10,041 nt of DNA from an uncultured Ignavibacteriota bacterium (GTDB taxonomy: Bacteria > Bacteroidota > Ignavibacteria > Tepidaquicellales > Tepidaquicellaceae): the NCBI GenBank assembly GCA_937959065.1, contig CALGOI010000162.1, positions 1-10,041 on the forward strand. The letters run 5' to 3'. Each line of letters opens with the position of its first letter. Position 1 is the first letter of the stretch. The position numbers and the translations under genes are program-made. The notes under the pieces are model-generated. The model searched no databases. It saw only the letters and a program-made list of their open reading frames with translations, and was not told the DNA's origin. Below are positions 1 through 7,637 of the stretch, in pieces.

Positions 1-97
1 CAAACTTATCAACTGCACTCACTAATTGATAATATCCTATATAAGGAAAAAGATACGGTTGCATAACTGCTATCTTGAGTTTACTACTTTCCTGCAA
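1..97 (-). CDS. WbqC-family protein, N-terminus only (continues past the left edge)
   Basis: The start of a gene running off the window, overlooked by simple ORF length cut-offs. The frame reads KIAVMQPYLFPYIGYYQL followed by VSAVDKF, which closely fits the N-terminal signature of WbqC-like proteins (KIAIMQPYFFPYIGYFQL type). These are common in O-antigen and capsule loci, frequently near DegT aminotransferases; their biochemical role is not well settled. Two starts are possible: TTG at 97-95, overlapping the aminotransferase end by 14 bases and keeping the conserved KIA residues, or ATG at 64-62, which would lose them. I prefer TTG, as several neighbours also need TTG. Presence next to the aminotransferase supports a role in modifying or handling an amino-sugar. 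Confidence 0.75.
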   Translation of the reverse strand, partial: MQESSKLKIAVMQPYLFPYIGYYQLVSAVDKF

Positions 98-1331
98 TTG
101 GTATTTTAAATGACAACTTTTCTTCGGAAACTTTATCCAGTTTTGAAGATATTTCTTCAGCTTCTGCCATAATATATTTAATCAAACTACAAATCTGCAA
201 AATATCTTCTTTTGTTGTTGCAGTTCCTGTCGGCAAGCTAATAACTCTTTCAGATTTTGACTCCGTAACCGGGAGGAGATACCCCGCATGCGGGTAATAA
301 GACTTGTATGGTTCCATTTTATGACAACCCGGATAGAAATACCTTCTGGCCAGGATATTTTCTGCATGAAGTATTGAAACAATTTGATCCCGGGTTAGTT
401 TAGTTTTAGTGGTATCAATTTCAATAATAATATACTGGTAATTACAGGACTCTTTCTCATCATACTCTATCAATTGGACTCCATCTACCCTATTCAACTC
501 TTCTTTATATATATCATAATTCTGTTTGTTTATTTCAATGAATTCATCAATGCTTTCGAGGGAAGTTAACCCCATTGCTGCACTTATCTCAGACATTTTA
601 CCATTTGTGCCTATATAGATTACATTATCATGTCCGGCAAATCCGAAATTTGTCATTAGTTTAATTTTTTGGGCAAGGTCATCATTATTGGTTGCTATTG
701 CTCCTCCCTCAAAAGTATTCATAAACTTTGTTGCGTGGAAACTAAATACTTCAGCATCACCGAAACTCCCTACCATTATACCGTTTCTTGTGACAGAAAA
801 TGCATGAGCTGCATCGTATATAACTTTTAAATTTCTTTTTTTAGCTATTTCTTCTATTGCTTCAGTATTACAGGTCCTGCCCCATGTGTGAACACCGATT
901 ATACCTGAAGTCTTTGGTGTAACCATCTCTTCAATACAATCCGGCTGAAGATTGAATGTATTGGGATCGATATCCACAAAAACCGGGGTCACTTCCTGCC
1001 ATTGAATAGCATGCGCAGTCGCAACAAAGGTAAATGAAGGGACAATAATCTCGCCTTTTAAGTCGAGCGCTTTAATAGCAATTTCTAAAGCTAAAGTACC
1101 ATTACAGACAGTTATGCAATTCTTTACCCCAAGGTAATCGCATAAACGCTTTTCAAATTCAGTAACCATAGGTCCATGATTGGTCAGCCAGCCTGAATCC
1201 AATATCTGATTAAATTTTTCAACCAATTCATTTCTGTTTCCAATATTCGGCCTCCCTACATGGATTTGGTGGGTAAAAGCAGGCTTACCTCCAAATACGG
1301 CTAACTCTTCAATTTGACTCTTTATATTCAT
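84..1331 (-). CDS. DegT/DnrJ/EryC1/StrS-family PLP sugar aminotransferase
   Basis: PLP enzyme predicted to transaminate a 3- or 4-keto nucleotide-linked deoxysugar, making an amino-dideoxy sugar. The 415 residues show the family core: WLTNHGPMVTEFE (48-60), CNGTLALE (76-83) for phosphate binding, IVPSFTFVAT (96-105), PVFVDIDP (116-123), VHTWGR (147-152), YDAAHAF (172-178) with the aspartate that contacts the PLP ring nitrogen, and SFHATKFMNTFEGG (197-210) with K202 as the PLP lysine. FYPGCHKMEPY (332-342) is in the form seen in VioA/QdtB-like dTDP-sugar transaminases, so a dTDP-4-keto-6-deoxyhexose substrate is the best guess. A charged tail after about 390 is longer than usual. LegC/PseC-type enzymes of the nonulosonate pathways belong to the same superfamily and cannot be excluded. 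ATG start overlaps the wzt stop; the TAG lies inside the start region of the next gene. Confidence 0.9.
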   Translation of the reverse strand: MNIKSQIEELAVFGGKPAFTHQIHVGRPNIGNRNELVEKFNQILDSGWLTNHGPMVTEFEKRLCDYLGVKNCITVCNGTLALEIAIKALDLKGEIIVPSFTFVATAHAIQWQEVTPVFVDIDPNTFNLQPDCIEEMVTPKTSGIIGVHTWGRTCNTEAIEEIAKKRNLKVIYDAAHAFSVTRNGIMVGSFGDAEVFSFHATKFMNTFEGGAIATNNDDLAQKIKLMTNFGFAGHDNVIYIGTNGKMSEISAAMGLTSLESIDEFIEINKQNYDIYKEELNRVDGVQLIEYDEKESCNYQYIIIEIDTTKTKLTRDQIVSILHAENILARRYFYPGCHKMEPYKSYYPHAGYLLPVTESKSERVISLPTGTATTKEDILQICSLIKYIMAEAEEISSKLDKVSEEKLSFKIPIAGK

Positions 1332-2575
1332 TCTATCTCTTCAAGTTTAAATTCAAGATTAGGTCTTACGGCACCTACCCACTTACCATACCATCCTTCC
1401 ACCCTAGTACCATCCAAAACTTCAAAATTTATAATATCCTTTTGCTTATATACTGAATAGGACCTATCCTTTATGACCATTATTTCAATTGAATAAATAT
1501 TATTGTTTAAAAGATTTGAAGGTATATGACAAACTCCCCTGCACCTTCCCTTCTCTAAGCTTTTAACTTCCGACGCGGTGTTAAACACACACTCTCCCGA
1601 TAATGTCCAGAGAATAAAGCTTAAATTAATTTCACTTTTATTAGGTATATTATTTTCAAATTCAAATTCTATTGAAACTGATGTGTCGGTTGTAATTACA
1701 TCACCGGCTTTACCATTTGCAGGTCTTACTCGGACTGATGTTAATTTTATCTTGTCATTGCCCGGTGCCGAGGTGATATCCCAGATTTTTTCGGTATTCA
1801 TTTCCTGCACTGAGGCCAAATAATTATTAATTACTGTTCCGGCCTCACCAATCTCAGCTATTTCCCCCTCTTTCAGCCAAATCACCCTGTCACACAACTG
1901 CTTTACGGCTGTCATATTGTGACTTACAAAAAGAATTGTTCTTTCTGACTCTGTTTTTTCCTCCATTTTTCCCATACATTTTTTCTGAAAAGACGCATCA
2001 CCTACTGCTAACACTTCATCAACAAGCATGATGTCCGGCTCGAGATGTGCTGCAACTGAAAAGGCAAGCCTCAGGTACATGCCTGATGAAAATCTTTTTA
2101 CAGGGGTATCTAAAAATTTTTCTATCTCGCTAAATGCAACTATTTTGTCAAATTTGGAATTTATTTCGCTCCTTGACATTCCAAGTATTGCTCCGTTTAA
2201 ATAAATATTCTCTCTCCCGGTTAGTTCAGGGTGAAACCCCGTACCGATTTCGAGCAAACTGGCTGCTCTTCCCCGTAATAGTATACTTCCTGATGAAGGC
2301 TCAGTTATTCTGCTTAATAGTTTAAGTAATGTCGTTTTACCCGATCCATTCTTTCCTATTATCCCGATCTTTTCGCCTGCCTTTACATTAAATGTGATTC
2401 CCGATAAAGCCCAAAACTCTTCCTTACCTTTTTCTACAATATCAAACTTTTTCTTAAACACGGAGATCGAATCTGAAATCACATCCTTTAACGCTAGATA
2501 GCTCCCACGTGGATGAGAATAATGATTAATGAAATACCTTTTCCCTATATTATTCAACTCAATAATATTCGTCAT
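1328..2575 (-). CDS. wzt: Wzt-type ABC ATPase with C-terminal glycan-recognition domain
   Basis: ATPase subunit that powers export through the adjacent permease. The nucleotide-binding domain (about 1-250) has Walker A GIIGKNGSGKTT (71-82), a GTGFHPELTGRENIYLNG segment (111-128) typical of polysaccharide/teichoic exporters, the ABC signature RFSSGMYLRLAF (161-172), Walker B DIMLVDEVLAVGD (181-193) and the switch histidine VSHN (217-220). Residues about 255-415 form an extra domain of Wzt_C type (IEFEFENN, CRGVCHIPSNLLNN, WYGKWVGAVRPNLEF). In characterised O-antigen systems this domain binds the finished chain end and ties export to termination, which suggests the chain here is also completed and capped before export. 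The ATG overlaps the permease stop by one base, and its TGA overlaps the aminotransferase ATG (ATGA). Confidence 0.93.
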   Translation of the reverse strand: MTNIIELNNIGKRYFINHYSHPRGSYLALKDVISDSISVFKKKFDIVEKGKEEFWALSGITFNVKAGEKIGIIGKNGSGKTTLLKLLSRITEPSSGSILLRGRAASLLEIGTGFHPELTGRENIYLNGAILGMSRSEINSKFDKIVAFSEIEKFLDTPVKRFSSGMYLRLAFSVAAHLEPDIMLVDEVLAVGDASFQKKCMGKMEEKTESERTILFVSHNMTAVKQLCDRVIWLKEGEIAEIGEAGTVINNYLASVQEMNTEKIWDITSAPGNDKIKLTSVRVRPANGKAGDVITTDTSVSIEFEFENNIPNKSEINLSFILWTLSGECVFNTASEVKSLEKGRCRGVCHIPSNLLNNNIYSIEIMVIKDRSYSVYKQKDIINFEVLDGTRVEGWYGKWVGAVRPNLEFKLEEIE

Positions 2576-3405
2576 CAGATTATATCCGCAAATACTCTTT
2601 CTGTTTTTCTAAAATACAGAATTCCACTTATTAATAGCGTTACTGATATCAAAAGTGAGATTATAAATCCTTCAATATTAACATAAAAACCATCACCTAA
2701 AATTGACCATCTAAATCCATTAATGACTCCGACCATCGGATTAAGTGAGTACGCCAAAGACCAGTTATTTTCTATAATCCCACTAGTATATCCAACTGGT
2801 GAAATAAGTAATCCAAACCAAACAAAAAATGGTACAATATATCTAAAATCCCTGTACTTAACATTTAAAGCCGAAAACCATAAACCTGCACCAAATGCAG
2901 GTATTATTGCCAGTACAATAAACAGTGGGAGTAAAATGATTTCCCAACCCGGAAAATAACCGTACCAAATCATCAATCCAATAAGAATAACAAACGATAT
3001 TACGAAATCAACAAAACTGACAGCTATAGTGCTAACAGGAATTAACATTCTCGGAAAGTAAATTTTAGTTATAAGATTTGTGTTTGAAATCAAACTTAAA
3101 CTGCTTTCCGAAATTGCATTAGCAAAGAATTGCCATGGAAGTAATCCTGTAATTACTAAGATCGGATAAGGTATGCCACCCTGCGGGAGTTTTGCTATCT
3201 TCCCAAAAACTATGCTGAACACTAAGATTGTTAACATGGGACGAAGAACGCTCCATGCGATTCCAATTATAGCTTGCTTATATCTAATTAAAATATCACG
3301 CCAGGTTAGAAAATAAAGTAACTCCCTGTATCTCCATAAATCCTTAAAATAATTACTGTTGGATTTTCCAGCTTCTATAGTTAATTTATAACCTTGATCG
3401 TTCAA
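2575..3405 (-). CDS. wzm: Wzm-type ABC-2 polysaccharide export permease
   Basis: Membrane half of an ABC exporter that moves lipid-linked O-antigen- or capsule-type glycans across the inner membrane. The 276 residues include about six hydrophobic segments (roughly 45-66, 78-98, 122-146, 155-176, 190-208 and 246-266). An amphipathic N-terminus (LLYFLTWRDILIRYKQ, 29-44) before the first segment is typical of the TagG/RfbA-like permeases. FGLLISPVGY (197-206) and LNPMVGVINGFRW (221-233) are characteristic of the family. TTG (3405-3403) is the start: it lies in the same frame as the preceding gene's TAA, and the five codons from that stop include no ATG or GTG. The next Met is residue 57, inside the first helix. 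Its stop shares one base with the ATPase start, so the two subunits are co-translated. Confidence 0.92.
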   Translation of the reverse strand: MNDQGYKLTIEAGKSNSNYFKDLWRYRELLYFLTWRDILIRYKQAIIGIAWSVLRPMLTILVFSIVFGKIAKLPQGGIPYPILVITGLLPWQFFANAISESSLSLISNTNLITKIYFPRMLIPVSTIAVSFVDFVISFVILIGLMIWYGYFPGWEIILLPLFIVLAIIPAFGAGLWFSALNVKYRDFRYIVPFFVWFGLLISPVGYTSGIIENNWSLAYSLNPMVGVINGFRWSILGDGFYVNIEGFIISLLISVTLLISGILYFRKTERVFADII

Positions 3406-3417
3406 TCTTAATATAAA

Positions 3418-4827
3418 TTATCCTTTTATCTTCAATAAAGCGTTTGCAATTCTTTCGGATGATTTGCCGTCAATATTACCGCACTCCATTTTTAATGCAT
3501 TCATTCTTTCATTAGTATGTATTGTAGGATCCTTAATGTATTTAAGAATTGCCATCTTCAACTCTTCATAATGATAAACAACTTTTGCTGCCTTTGTATC
3601 AATTATTTTTCTTAAATGCAGAAAGTCTCTGATCCTCCTGGCAGAGTTATGCTCCTTTAAAGAAGCATCACCGTCAAAAAATGTAAGTATCACAGGTTTA
3701 TCATGAATAAAACCTTCAATAGAAATAGTGGAACCCGAGTTTATTAAAATCGAACATCCCGATATTAGATTAGAGAGCTTATCAAGGTCCTCCTCATTTA
3801 TATTCCAGGGTAGATTTCCTTTATCTATAATAGGATAATCAGTTGCCACTCTGTCACTCCTTAGGTTTTCCAATCTCTCAAGCCAGCTTGTATCAGCCAT
3901 TTCTCCTTTTACATTTTGTGGATGAGGCCTGATTAAAAACTGCATATCATCACCAAAAATATTTCTACTTATCAAATCTGCAAGCCTTTCTACTATATCG
4001 ATTTCCTTAGGAGAAAAATATGGTGAACTCATACCAAAAAAAATATATGGCTTCCCCGAATCTAATCCCAGTTCTTCAATATATTGGTTTCTACTCTGAA
4101 CAGATATAAGCTTTTTACTCATATCAAAATGAGGTACGCCTGTTGCAAATATTCTATCCCTCTCAATTGCATAATAATTTACAAGTTCATCTGACATTAT
4201 TTTACCCCATGATATAAAATAATCGGATAATGCTGGAAATTTTCCTTTACAAGTTATATTATCCCAACTTAGTAATTGTGTTACAGTCGTAATCTTTAGC
4301 TCCTTTGCAATATGAAGTCCGGATCCCTCAATATAGTTTACAGGATAAGTTGATATTAATATATCTGGATCAATATCTTTGATGAGTTTCTTAAGGTTCT
4401 TATTTCTTAAAATTGCTCTTTCATAAATTTTAAAGATTTTTTTTAAGAATCTCAGTTGGCGTATAACATAGTTTACAGCTAAATATAAGTGTGGTTTGAT
4501 TTTTCGCCATGGATTGATTCCCGAATAATCCATAACACTTTTAACATGCTTTTCCCATAAAGCTGGATTCAGCCTAATATCTTCATAAACATATTTTCGA
4601 AAAATCATGTATTCATTAGTCCAGAATGAGTTTTTTATATCAGCATAGTAAGTTTTAATACCAAGTTTTTCATCAAACTTATCAAAAGAACCATCATTAG
4701 GGCCTGGAAGTATTACTGATATCTGATTGAATCCTGCTTTTTTTAATTCACTAATTAAATCAGTATGCAAAATCATTCTTGCTGAAAAACCAAGCGAAAC
4801 CAAATAACAAATATCACATTTACCCAT
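3418..4827 (-). CDS. Predicted GT-B-like surface carbohydrate biosynthesis protein, possibly a nonulosonate transferase
   Basis: A 469-residue soluble protein with no signal peptide; I cannot name a family with certainty. The N-terminal half (about 1-225) looks like the first Rossmann domain of a GT-B fold, including LISTYPVNY (157-165) and LLSWDNITCKG (185-195). The C-terminal half carries IFATGVPHFD (226-235), YIFFGMSSPYF (261-271), FLIRPHPQ (297-304) and ILINSGSTISIEGF (360-373). This order resembles CDP-glycerol glycerophosphotransferases and UDP-GlcNAc 2-epimerase-like transferases, where the RPHP region and the SGS...E loop bind the nucleotide donor. Following neuA directly (TAATG overlap) and preceding the exporter, it is the most likely user of the CMP-activated sugar here. 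That is inferred from position, and other donors are possible. The start is ATG. Confidence 0.7.
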   Translation of the reverse strand: MGKCDICYLVSLGFSARMILHTDLISELKKAGFNQISVILPGPNDGSFDKFDEKLGIKTYYADIKNSFWTNEYMIFRKYVYEDIRLNPALWEKHVKSVMDYSGINPWRKIKPHLYLAVNYVIRQLRFLKKIFKIYERAILRNKNLKKLIKDIDPDILISTYPVNYIEGSGLHIAKELKITTVTQLLSWDNITCKGKFPALSDYFISWGKIMSDELVNYYAIERDRIFATGVPHFDMSKKLISVQSRNQYIEELGLDSGKPYIFFGMSSPYFSPKEIDIVERLADLISRNIFGDDMQFLIRPHPQNVKGEMADTSWLERLENLRSDRVATDYPIIDKGNLPWNINEEDLDKLSNLISGCSILINSGSTISIEGFIHDKPVILTFFDGDASLKEHNSARRIRDFLHLRKIIDTKAAKVVYHYEELKMAILKYIKDPTIHTNERMNALKMECGNIDGKSSERIANALLKIKG

Positions 4828-5030
4828 TAATTACTTCCGAATCCTCTCATGTACAAAAATTCGGCAAACTCAAAATCTAGTTCATCATTAATATCTACCG
4901 ACCTTGATCTTGGCATTATGTAACCTAAACATCTCTCCCCGATAATTTTTCCGCTCTTAATAGTATTAATTCTAGAACAATAAACCGATCCGTTTCTAAC
5001 ATAAACATCCGGTATTTGATCATTACTCAT
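4827..5030 (-). CDS. neuA: NeuA-like CMP-nonulosonate cytidylyltransferase, C-terminal part
   Basis: A 67-residue frame that begins three codons after the neuA stop and completes the cytidylyltransferase: with the upstream piece, the stop codon position and the three joining codons it totals 233 positions, a normal NeuA length. QIPDVYVRNGSVY (5-17) matches the region that follows the sugar-binding part of the fold in NeuA proteins. RSRSVDINDELDFEFAEFL (41-59) holds the DIN...DF acidic motif tied to Mg-CTP catalysis, so its loss should abolish activity. It has an ATG with a plausible ribosome-binding site, so it could be made as a separate polypeptide. Its stop shares one base with the next start (TAATG). 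Confidence 0.82.
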   Translation of the reverse strand: MSNDQIPDVYVRNGSVYCSRINTIKSGKIIGERCLGYIMPRSRSVDINDELDFEFAEFLYMRGFGSN

Positions 5031-5033
5031 TCT

Positions 5034-5041
5034 ATCACCTT
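5034..5041 (-). promoter_or_regulatory. Shine-Dalgarno-like site before the neuA C-terminal part
   Basis: The bases AAGG, beginning inside the TAA stop, lie seven bases before the ATG at 5030. The longer string AGGTGAT (5040-5034) also matches part of the canonical ribosome-binding consensus AGGAGGTGATC. Most other starts in the window have no comparable site. It could allow terminating ribosomes to restart on the downstream piece, but a chance match is possible. Confidence 0.4.
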
Positions 5042-5042
5042 A
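5040..5042 (-). other. In-frame TAA interrupting neuA
   Basis: The minus strand reads GAA GAT TAA GGT GAT AGA ATG (E D stop G D R M). The two NeuA pieces are in the same frame, so this is a nonsense codon, not a frameshift. A one-base change from GAA (Glu) would produce it, but the original codon is inferred. Confidence 0.9.
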
Positions 5043-5528
5043 ATCTTCTAAGTAAGGTATAAGCTTGCTTCCGTTAAAGATTTTCATTTTTATTGGATTG
5101 ACATCATGTGCTAATCTTACTACACTGACGGCACTATCTGCATCCGAGTTAATTAATAAATTAATTGTATTATCAATATCATTTGGAGAGGTTAATGGAG
5201 AAGTCGGTTGCAAAATTACTATAATGTCATATATCTGATTATTATGCTCTTCGTGATCAAGCACGTGATTAACAAAATCAATTGAGGTTGATTTATCGCC
5301 TGATATCGCTTCGGGCCTTTTTAAAAAAAACACTCTTTCCGAATAATCCCTATCCATCTCAAGGACCTCAGCTGAATTTGTACTTACAACAATCTTATCT
5401 ATTAATTTTGAATTTAAAGCATTATCAATTGCAAATTTTACTAATGGCTTACCCCCTAACTTCTTTATATTCTTATCCTTAATACGTGTTGATCCTTTTC
5501 TGGCAGGTATTATACCAAGTATATTCAA
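5040..5528 (-). CDS. neuA: NeuA-like CMP-nonulosonate cytidylyltransferase, N-terminal part ending at an internal TAA
   Basis: NeuA-type enzymes activate sialic-type acids with CTP to give CMP-sugars for glycosyltransferases. This part shows the nucleotide-binding signature IPARKGSTR (7-15) with KDKNIKKLGGKPL, the VVSTNS segment (47-52), RPEAISGDKS (71-80) and QPTSPLT (107-113). The start is TTG (5528-5526), overlapping the dehydrogenase TGA; it places the signature at the usual distance from the N-terminus, and the next Met (residue 58) is too late. The frame ends with TAA (5042-5040) after 162 residues, well short of the family's usual ~230. The missing C-terminal part follows in the same frame from 5030. 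Alone this piece lacks the DIN...DF aspartates that help bind magnesium. Confidence 0.87.
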   Translation of the reverse strand: MNILGIIPARKGSTRIKDKNIKKLGGKPLVKFAIDNALNSKLIDKIVVSTNSAEVLEMDRDYSERVFFLKRPEAISGDKSTSIDFVNHVLDHEEHNNQIYDIIVILQPTSPLTSPNDIDNTINLLINSDADSAVSVVRLAHDVNPIKMKIFNGSKLIPYLED

Positions 5529-6475
5529 ACTAATGTGGAGTTAATTCTATTTATCAATTTTTCTGCTACAAACCGCTCTGTTTTCTCAAAAGATTCATAA
5601 GTGTTACCACCAATATGTGGAAGAATTATTAGATTTGAATTTGCTTTTGCATATTTAATCAAAGGATTCTCACTAGTTATTTCTGACTCTTTTTTTAAAA
5701 CATCTAATGCCGCACCTCTAAGTTTTCCTTTAATAAGAGCTTCCAGCAAAGCTTCCTCATCCATAACATTACCTCTGGAGGTATTGACCAGAATTGCATT
5801 TTTTTTGAAAAGCTCAAATTCTTTTTTCCCGAACATGTTTTCATTCATGTAATGACTGACATGTACAGAAACAATATCGGATACTTTAATTAAATCTTCT
5901 AAATTATCAATTTTTTGGACATCATTTCCAAAATCAGCGATGTCATACCCAAAAACCTTTGCTCCAAAAGCTTTGTAATAATCTGCAACAATAGAACCAA
6001 GTCTACCCATGCCTACAATTCCTACAGTTTTTTCAAATATCTCATTTCCTCTAAAATCATCCCTGTTCCATTTTCCTTCAACAACTGACAAACTGGCAGG
6101 AATTATTTTCCTCATTAATGTAATTGCAAAACCAATGGAAAGTTCTGCAGTTGCCCGCACCTTCCTTAAAAAATCAACTTCACCTTTTAGAGATATTATT
6201 TCGATACCTTTTAGTTTACAAAGTTCTTCGTCAATGTGATCTATGCCCGTTACCGGTGAAACAAGTACTTTGCATTTCAAATCCCCCTCCAAAACTTTTT
6301 TATCAATTTTATAACCCAGCCTAAACCAAATTACGTCATATTCCCTTAATGCAGTCTTTAAGTCCTCTTTTGAAAGATTTTCAAATGTAACTTCGCATGA
6401 CTGCTTTAACATATTCAAAACATCTGAATTAAAGTCCCCGGTCTCTGCTATTAATACTTTTGGTTTTACTTTCAA
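5525..6475 (-). CDS. NAD-dependent D-isomer-specific 2-hydroxyacid dehydrogenase (SerA/phosphoglycerate-dehydrogenase-like)
   Basis: Family members interconvert 2-keto acids and D-2-hydroxy acids with NAD(H). The 316-residue protein has the NAD-binding loop GMGRLG (155-160) with an acidic residue after the second strand (D178, favouring NAD over NADP). The catalytic set is R234 in NTSRG, E263, and H287 in LPHIGGNT. There is no C-terminal ACT domain, so it is not a typical regulated SerA. I chose the TTG at 6475-6473, one base after the neuC stop. ATGs further up (to 6586) would add an unrelated 37-residue stretch read out of frame through neuC. It lies between neuC and neuA and its stop overlaps the neuA start by three bases, so it probably acts in the same pathway. 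The substrate is unknown: it might make or use a keto acid for N-acylation, or act on the nonulosonate keto acid itself. Both are guesses. Confidence 0.85.
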   Translation of the reverse strand: MKVKPKVLIAETGDFNSDVLNMLKQSCEVTFENLSKEDLKTALREYDVIWFRLGYKIDKKVLEGDLKCKVLVSPVTGIDHIDEELCKLKGIEIISLKGEVDFLRKVRATAELSIGFAITLMRKIIPASLSVVEGKWNRDDFRGNEIFEKTVGIVGMGRLGSIVADYYKAFGAKVFGYDIADFGNDVQKIDNLEDLIKVSDIVSVHVSHYMNENMFGKKEFELFKKNAILVNTSRGNVMDEEALLEALIKGKLRGAALDVLKKESEITSENPLIKYAKANSNLIILPHIGGNTYESFEKTERFVAEKLINRINSTLV

Positions 6476-6476
6476 T

Positions 6477-7637
6477 CTAATATGAAATAATTTTGTCAAT
6501 AGTAAGAGGCACACTTGCAAGCAAAGTTGCGATCTTAATTCCTGCTTGTCCATTCCCATATATTTCCTCTTTCTCGAAAGGGCCATGAGCTACTTGCCTT
6601 TCAATCGCTCCGATTATTTCCTTTTTATTATATCCTACATCAATCACATTCTTCCCTCTTTCCCTACCCCGTTGCCTGGAACCGATATTTACGACCGGAA
6701 CACCAAGATACGAACATTCTCTTATTCCAACAGATGAATTACCTATAAGACACATACACCCTTTGAGTATCTTTAGAAAATCCAGGGGTTGCATGTTTTT
6801 AAAAAAATGGATATTAATATTCGGATTGTTTTCTCTAAAAACCCTAATTCCCTTTGAAGTTCCATCCGATCCGGCATCTACATTAGGCCAAAACCAAAGC
6901 GTTGGAAGGTTTATTTCTCTAATAGCTTTCAGAGTTTCATCAATATGCTCCCGTGACTTTTGGTATTCTGTTGTAACAGGATGCTGCATTACAACAAGAT
7001 ATCCACTGGTTATATCCAATATATCTCCAACACCTTTATATTTATCAAATGGGTCAAAAGAATAAACAGATTCCTCCATTTCAACTGCAATATCTAATGA
7101 AGGACACCCGGTAATATAGACATTTGATGGATGCTCTCCCATTTTTACAACTCTATCAAATGCTCCTTGAGTTGAGACAAAATGTATATCCGATAATTTA
7201 GTCACAGCATGTCTAACCCTTTCATCTATATTTCCTGTAACTTCACCTCCCTGGACGTGTGCAACCGGAATATTCATATACGAAGCTGCGATTGCTGTTG
7301 CGATAGTCTCAAATCTATCAGCAACTGTTACCACAATATCCGGACGCAAATTATCAAAAGCTGTTGACAATTCAAGCAGTCCTAACCCGGTTGTTTTAGC
7401 CATTGATGTTAAGTTCTCTCCTTCAAGTACCATATAAACTTTAGATGCAATCTCAAACCCGTCTTCTTCTATGTAAGTTTTTGCGTTTCCGTATCTATCC
7501 AGGAGTGCCGATGCCGCTACAACCAGCTGAAGCTCTAATTCGGGATGATTCTTTATTGCAGTTAATGATGACTTAATGCGAGAGTAACTCGGTCTAGCTG
7601 ATACTACAACACATATTTTTCTTCTGTTTTTACTCAA
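6477..7637 (-). CDS. neuC: NeuC-like hydrolysing UDP-GlcNAc 2-epimerase
   Basis: Cytoplasmic enzyme predicted to convert UDP-GlcNAc into ManNAc and UDP, the first committed step toward sialic-type acids. The 386-residue protein is complete and of normal length. GT-B-like epimerase motifs are VVSARPSYSR (11-20), VADRFE (105-110), HVQGGEVTGNIDE (127-139) followed by RHAVTKLSDIHF, IGNSSVGIRE (298-307) and NIGSRQRGRERGKNV (317-331). The start is TTG at 7637-7635: an in-frame TAA lies a few codons upstream and the next Met is residue 69, past the conserved N-terminus. The start overlaps the neuB stop, suggesting translational coupling. LegG, the UDP-2,4-diacetamido-trideoxyhexose hydrolase of legionaminate synthesis, is a close relative. 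No LegB or LegH homologue is in the window and the DegT aminotransferase here looks VioA/QdtB-like, so a GlcNAc substrate is the simpler reading. Confidence 0.88.
   Translation of the reverse strand: MSKNRRKICVVVSARPSYSRIKSSLTAIKNHPELELQLVVAASALLDRYGNAKTYIEEDGFEIASKVYMVLEGENLTSMAKTTGLGLLELSTAFDNLRPDIVVTVADRFETIATAIAASYMNIPVAHVQGGEVTGNIDERVRHAVTKLSDIHFVSTQGAFDRVVKMGEHPSNVYITGCPSLDIAVEMEESVYSFDPFDKYKGVGDILDITSGYLVVMQHPVTTEYQKSREHIDETLKAIREINLPTLWFWPNVDAGSDGTSKGIRVFRENNPNINIHFFKNMQPLDFLKILKGCMCLIGNSSVGIRECSYLGVPVVNIGSRQRGRERGKNVIDVGYNKKEIIGAIERQVAHGPFEKEEIYGNGQAGIKIATLLASVPLTIDKIISY

Noticed and set aside
5030..5040. A frameshift between the two neuA pieces
   Set aside because: The pieces are in the same frame: exactly three codons (GGT GAT AGA) separate the TAA from the next ATG, so only a stop codon interrupts them.
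6476..6586. An upstream ATG start for the dehydrogenase (353-residue version)
   Set aside because: The added 37 residues are an out-of-frame reading of neuC and do not resemble the family; TTG at 6475 gives a normal N-terminus and a one-base gap after neuC.
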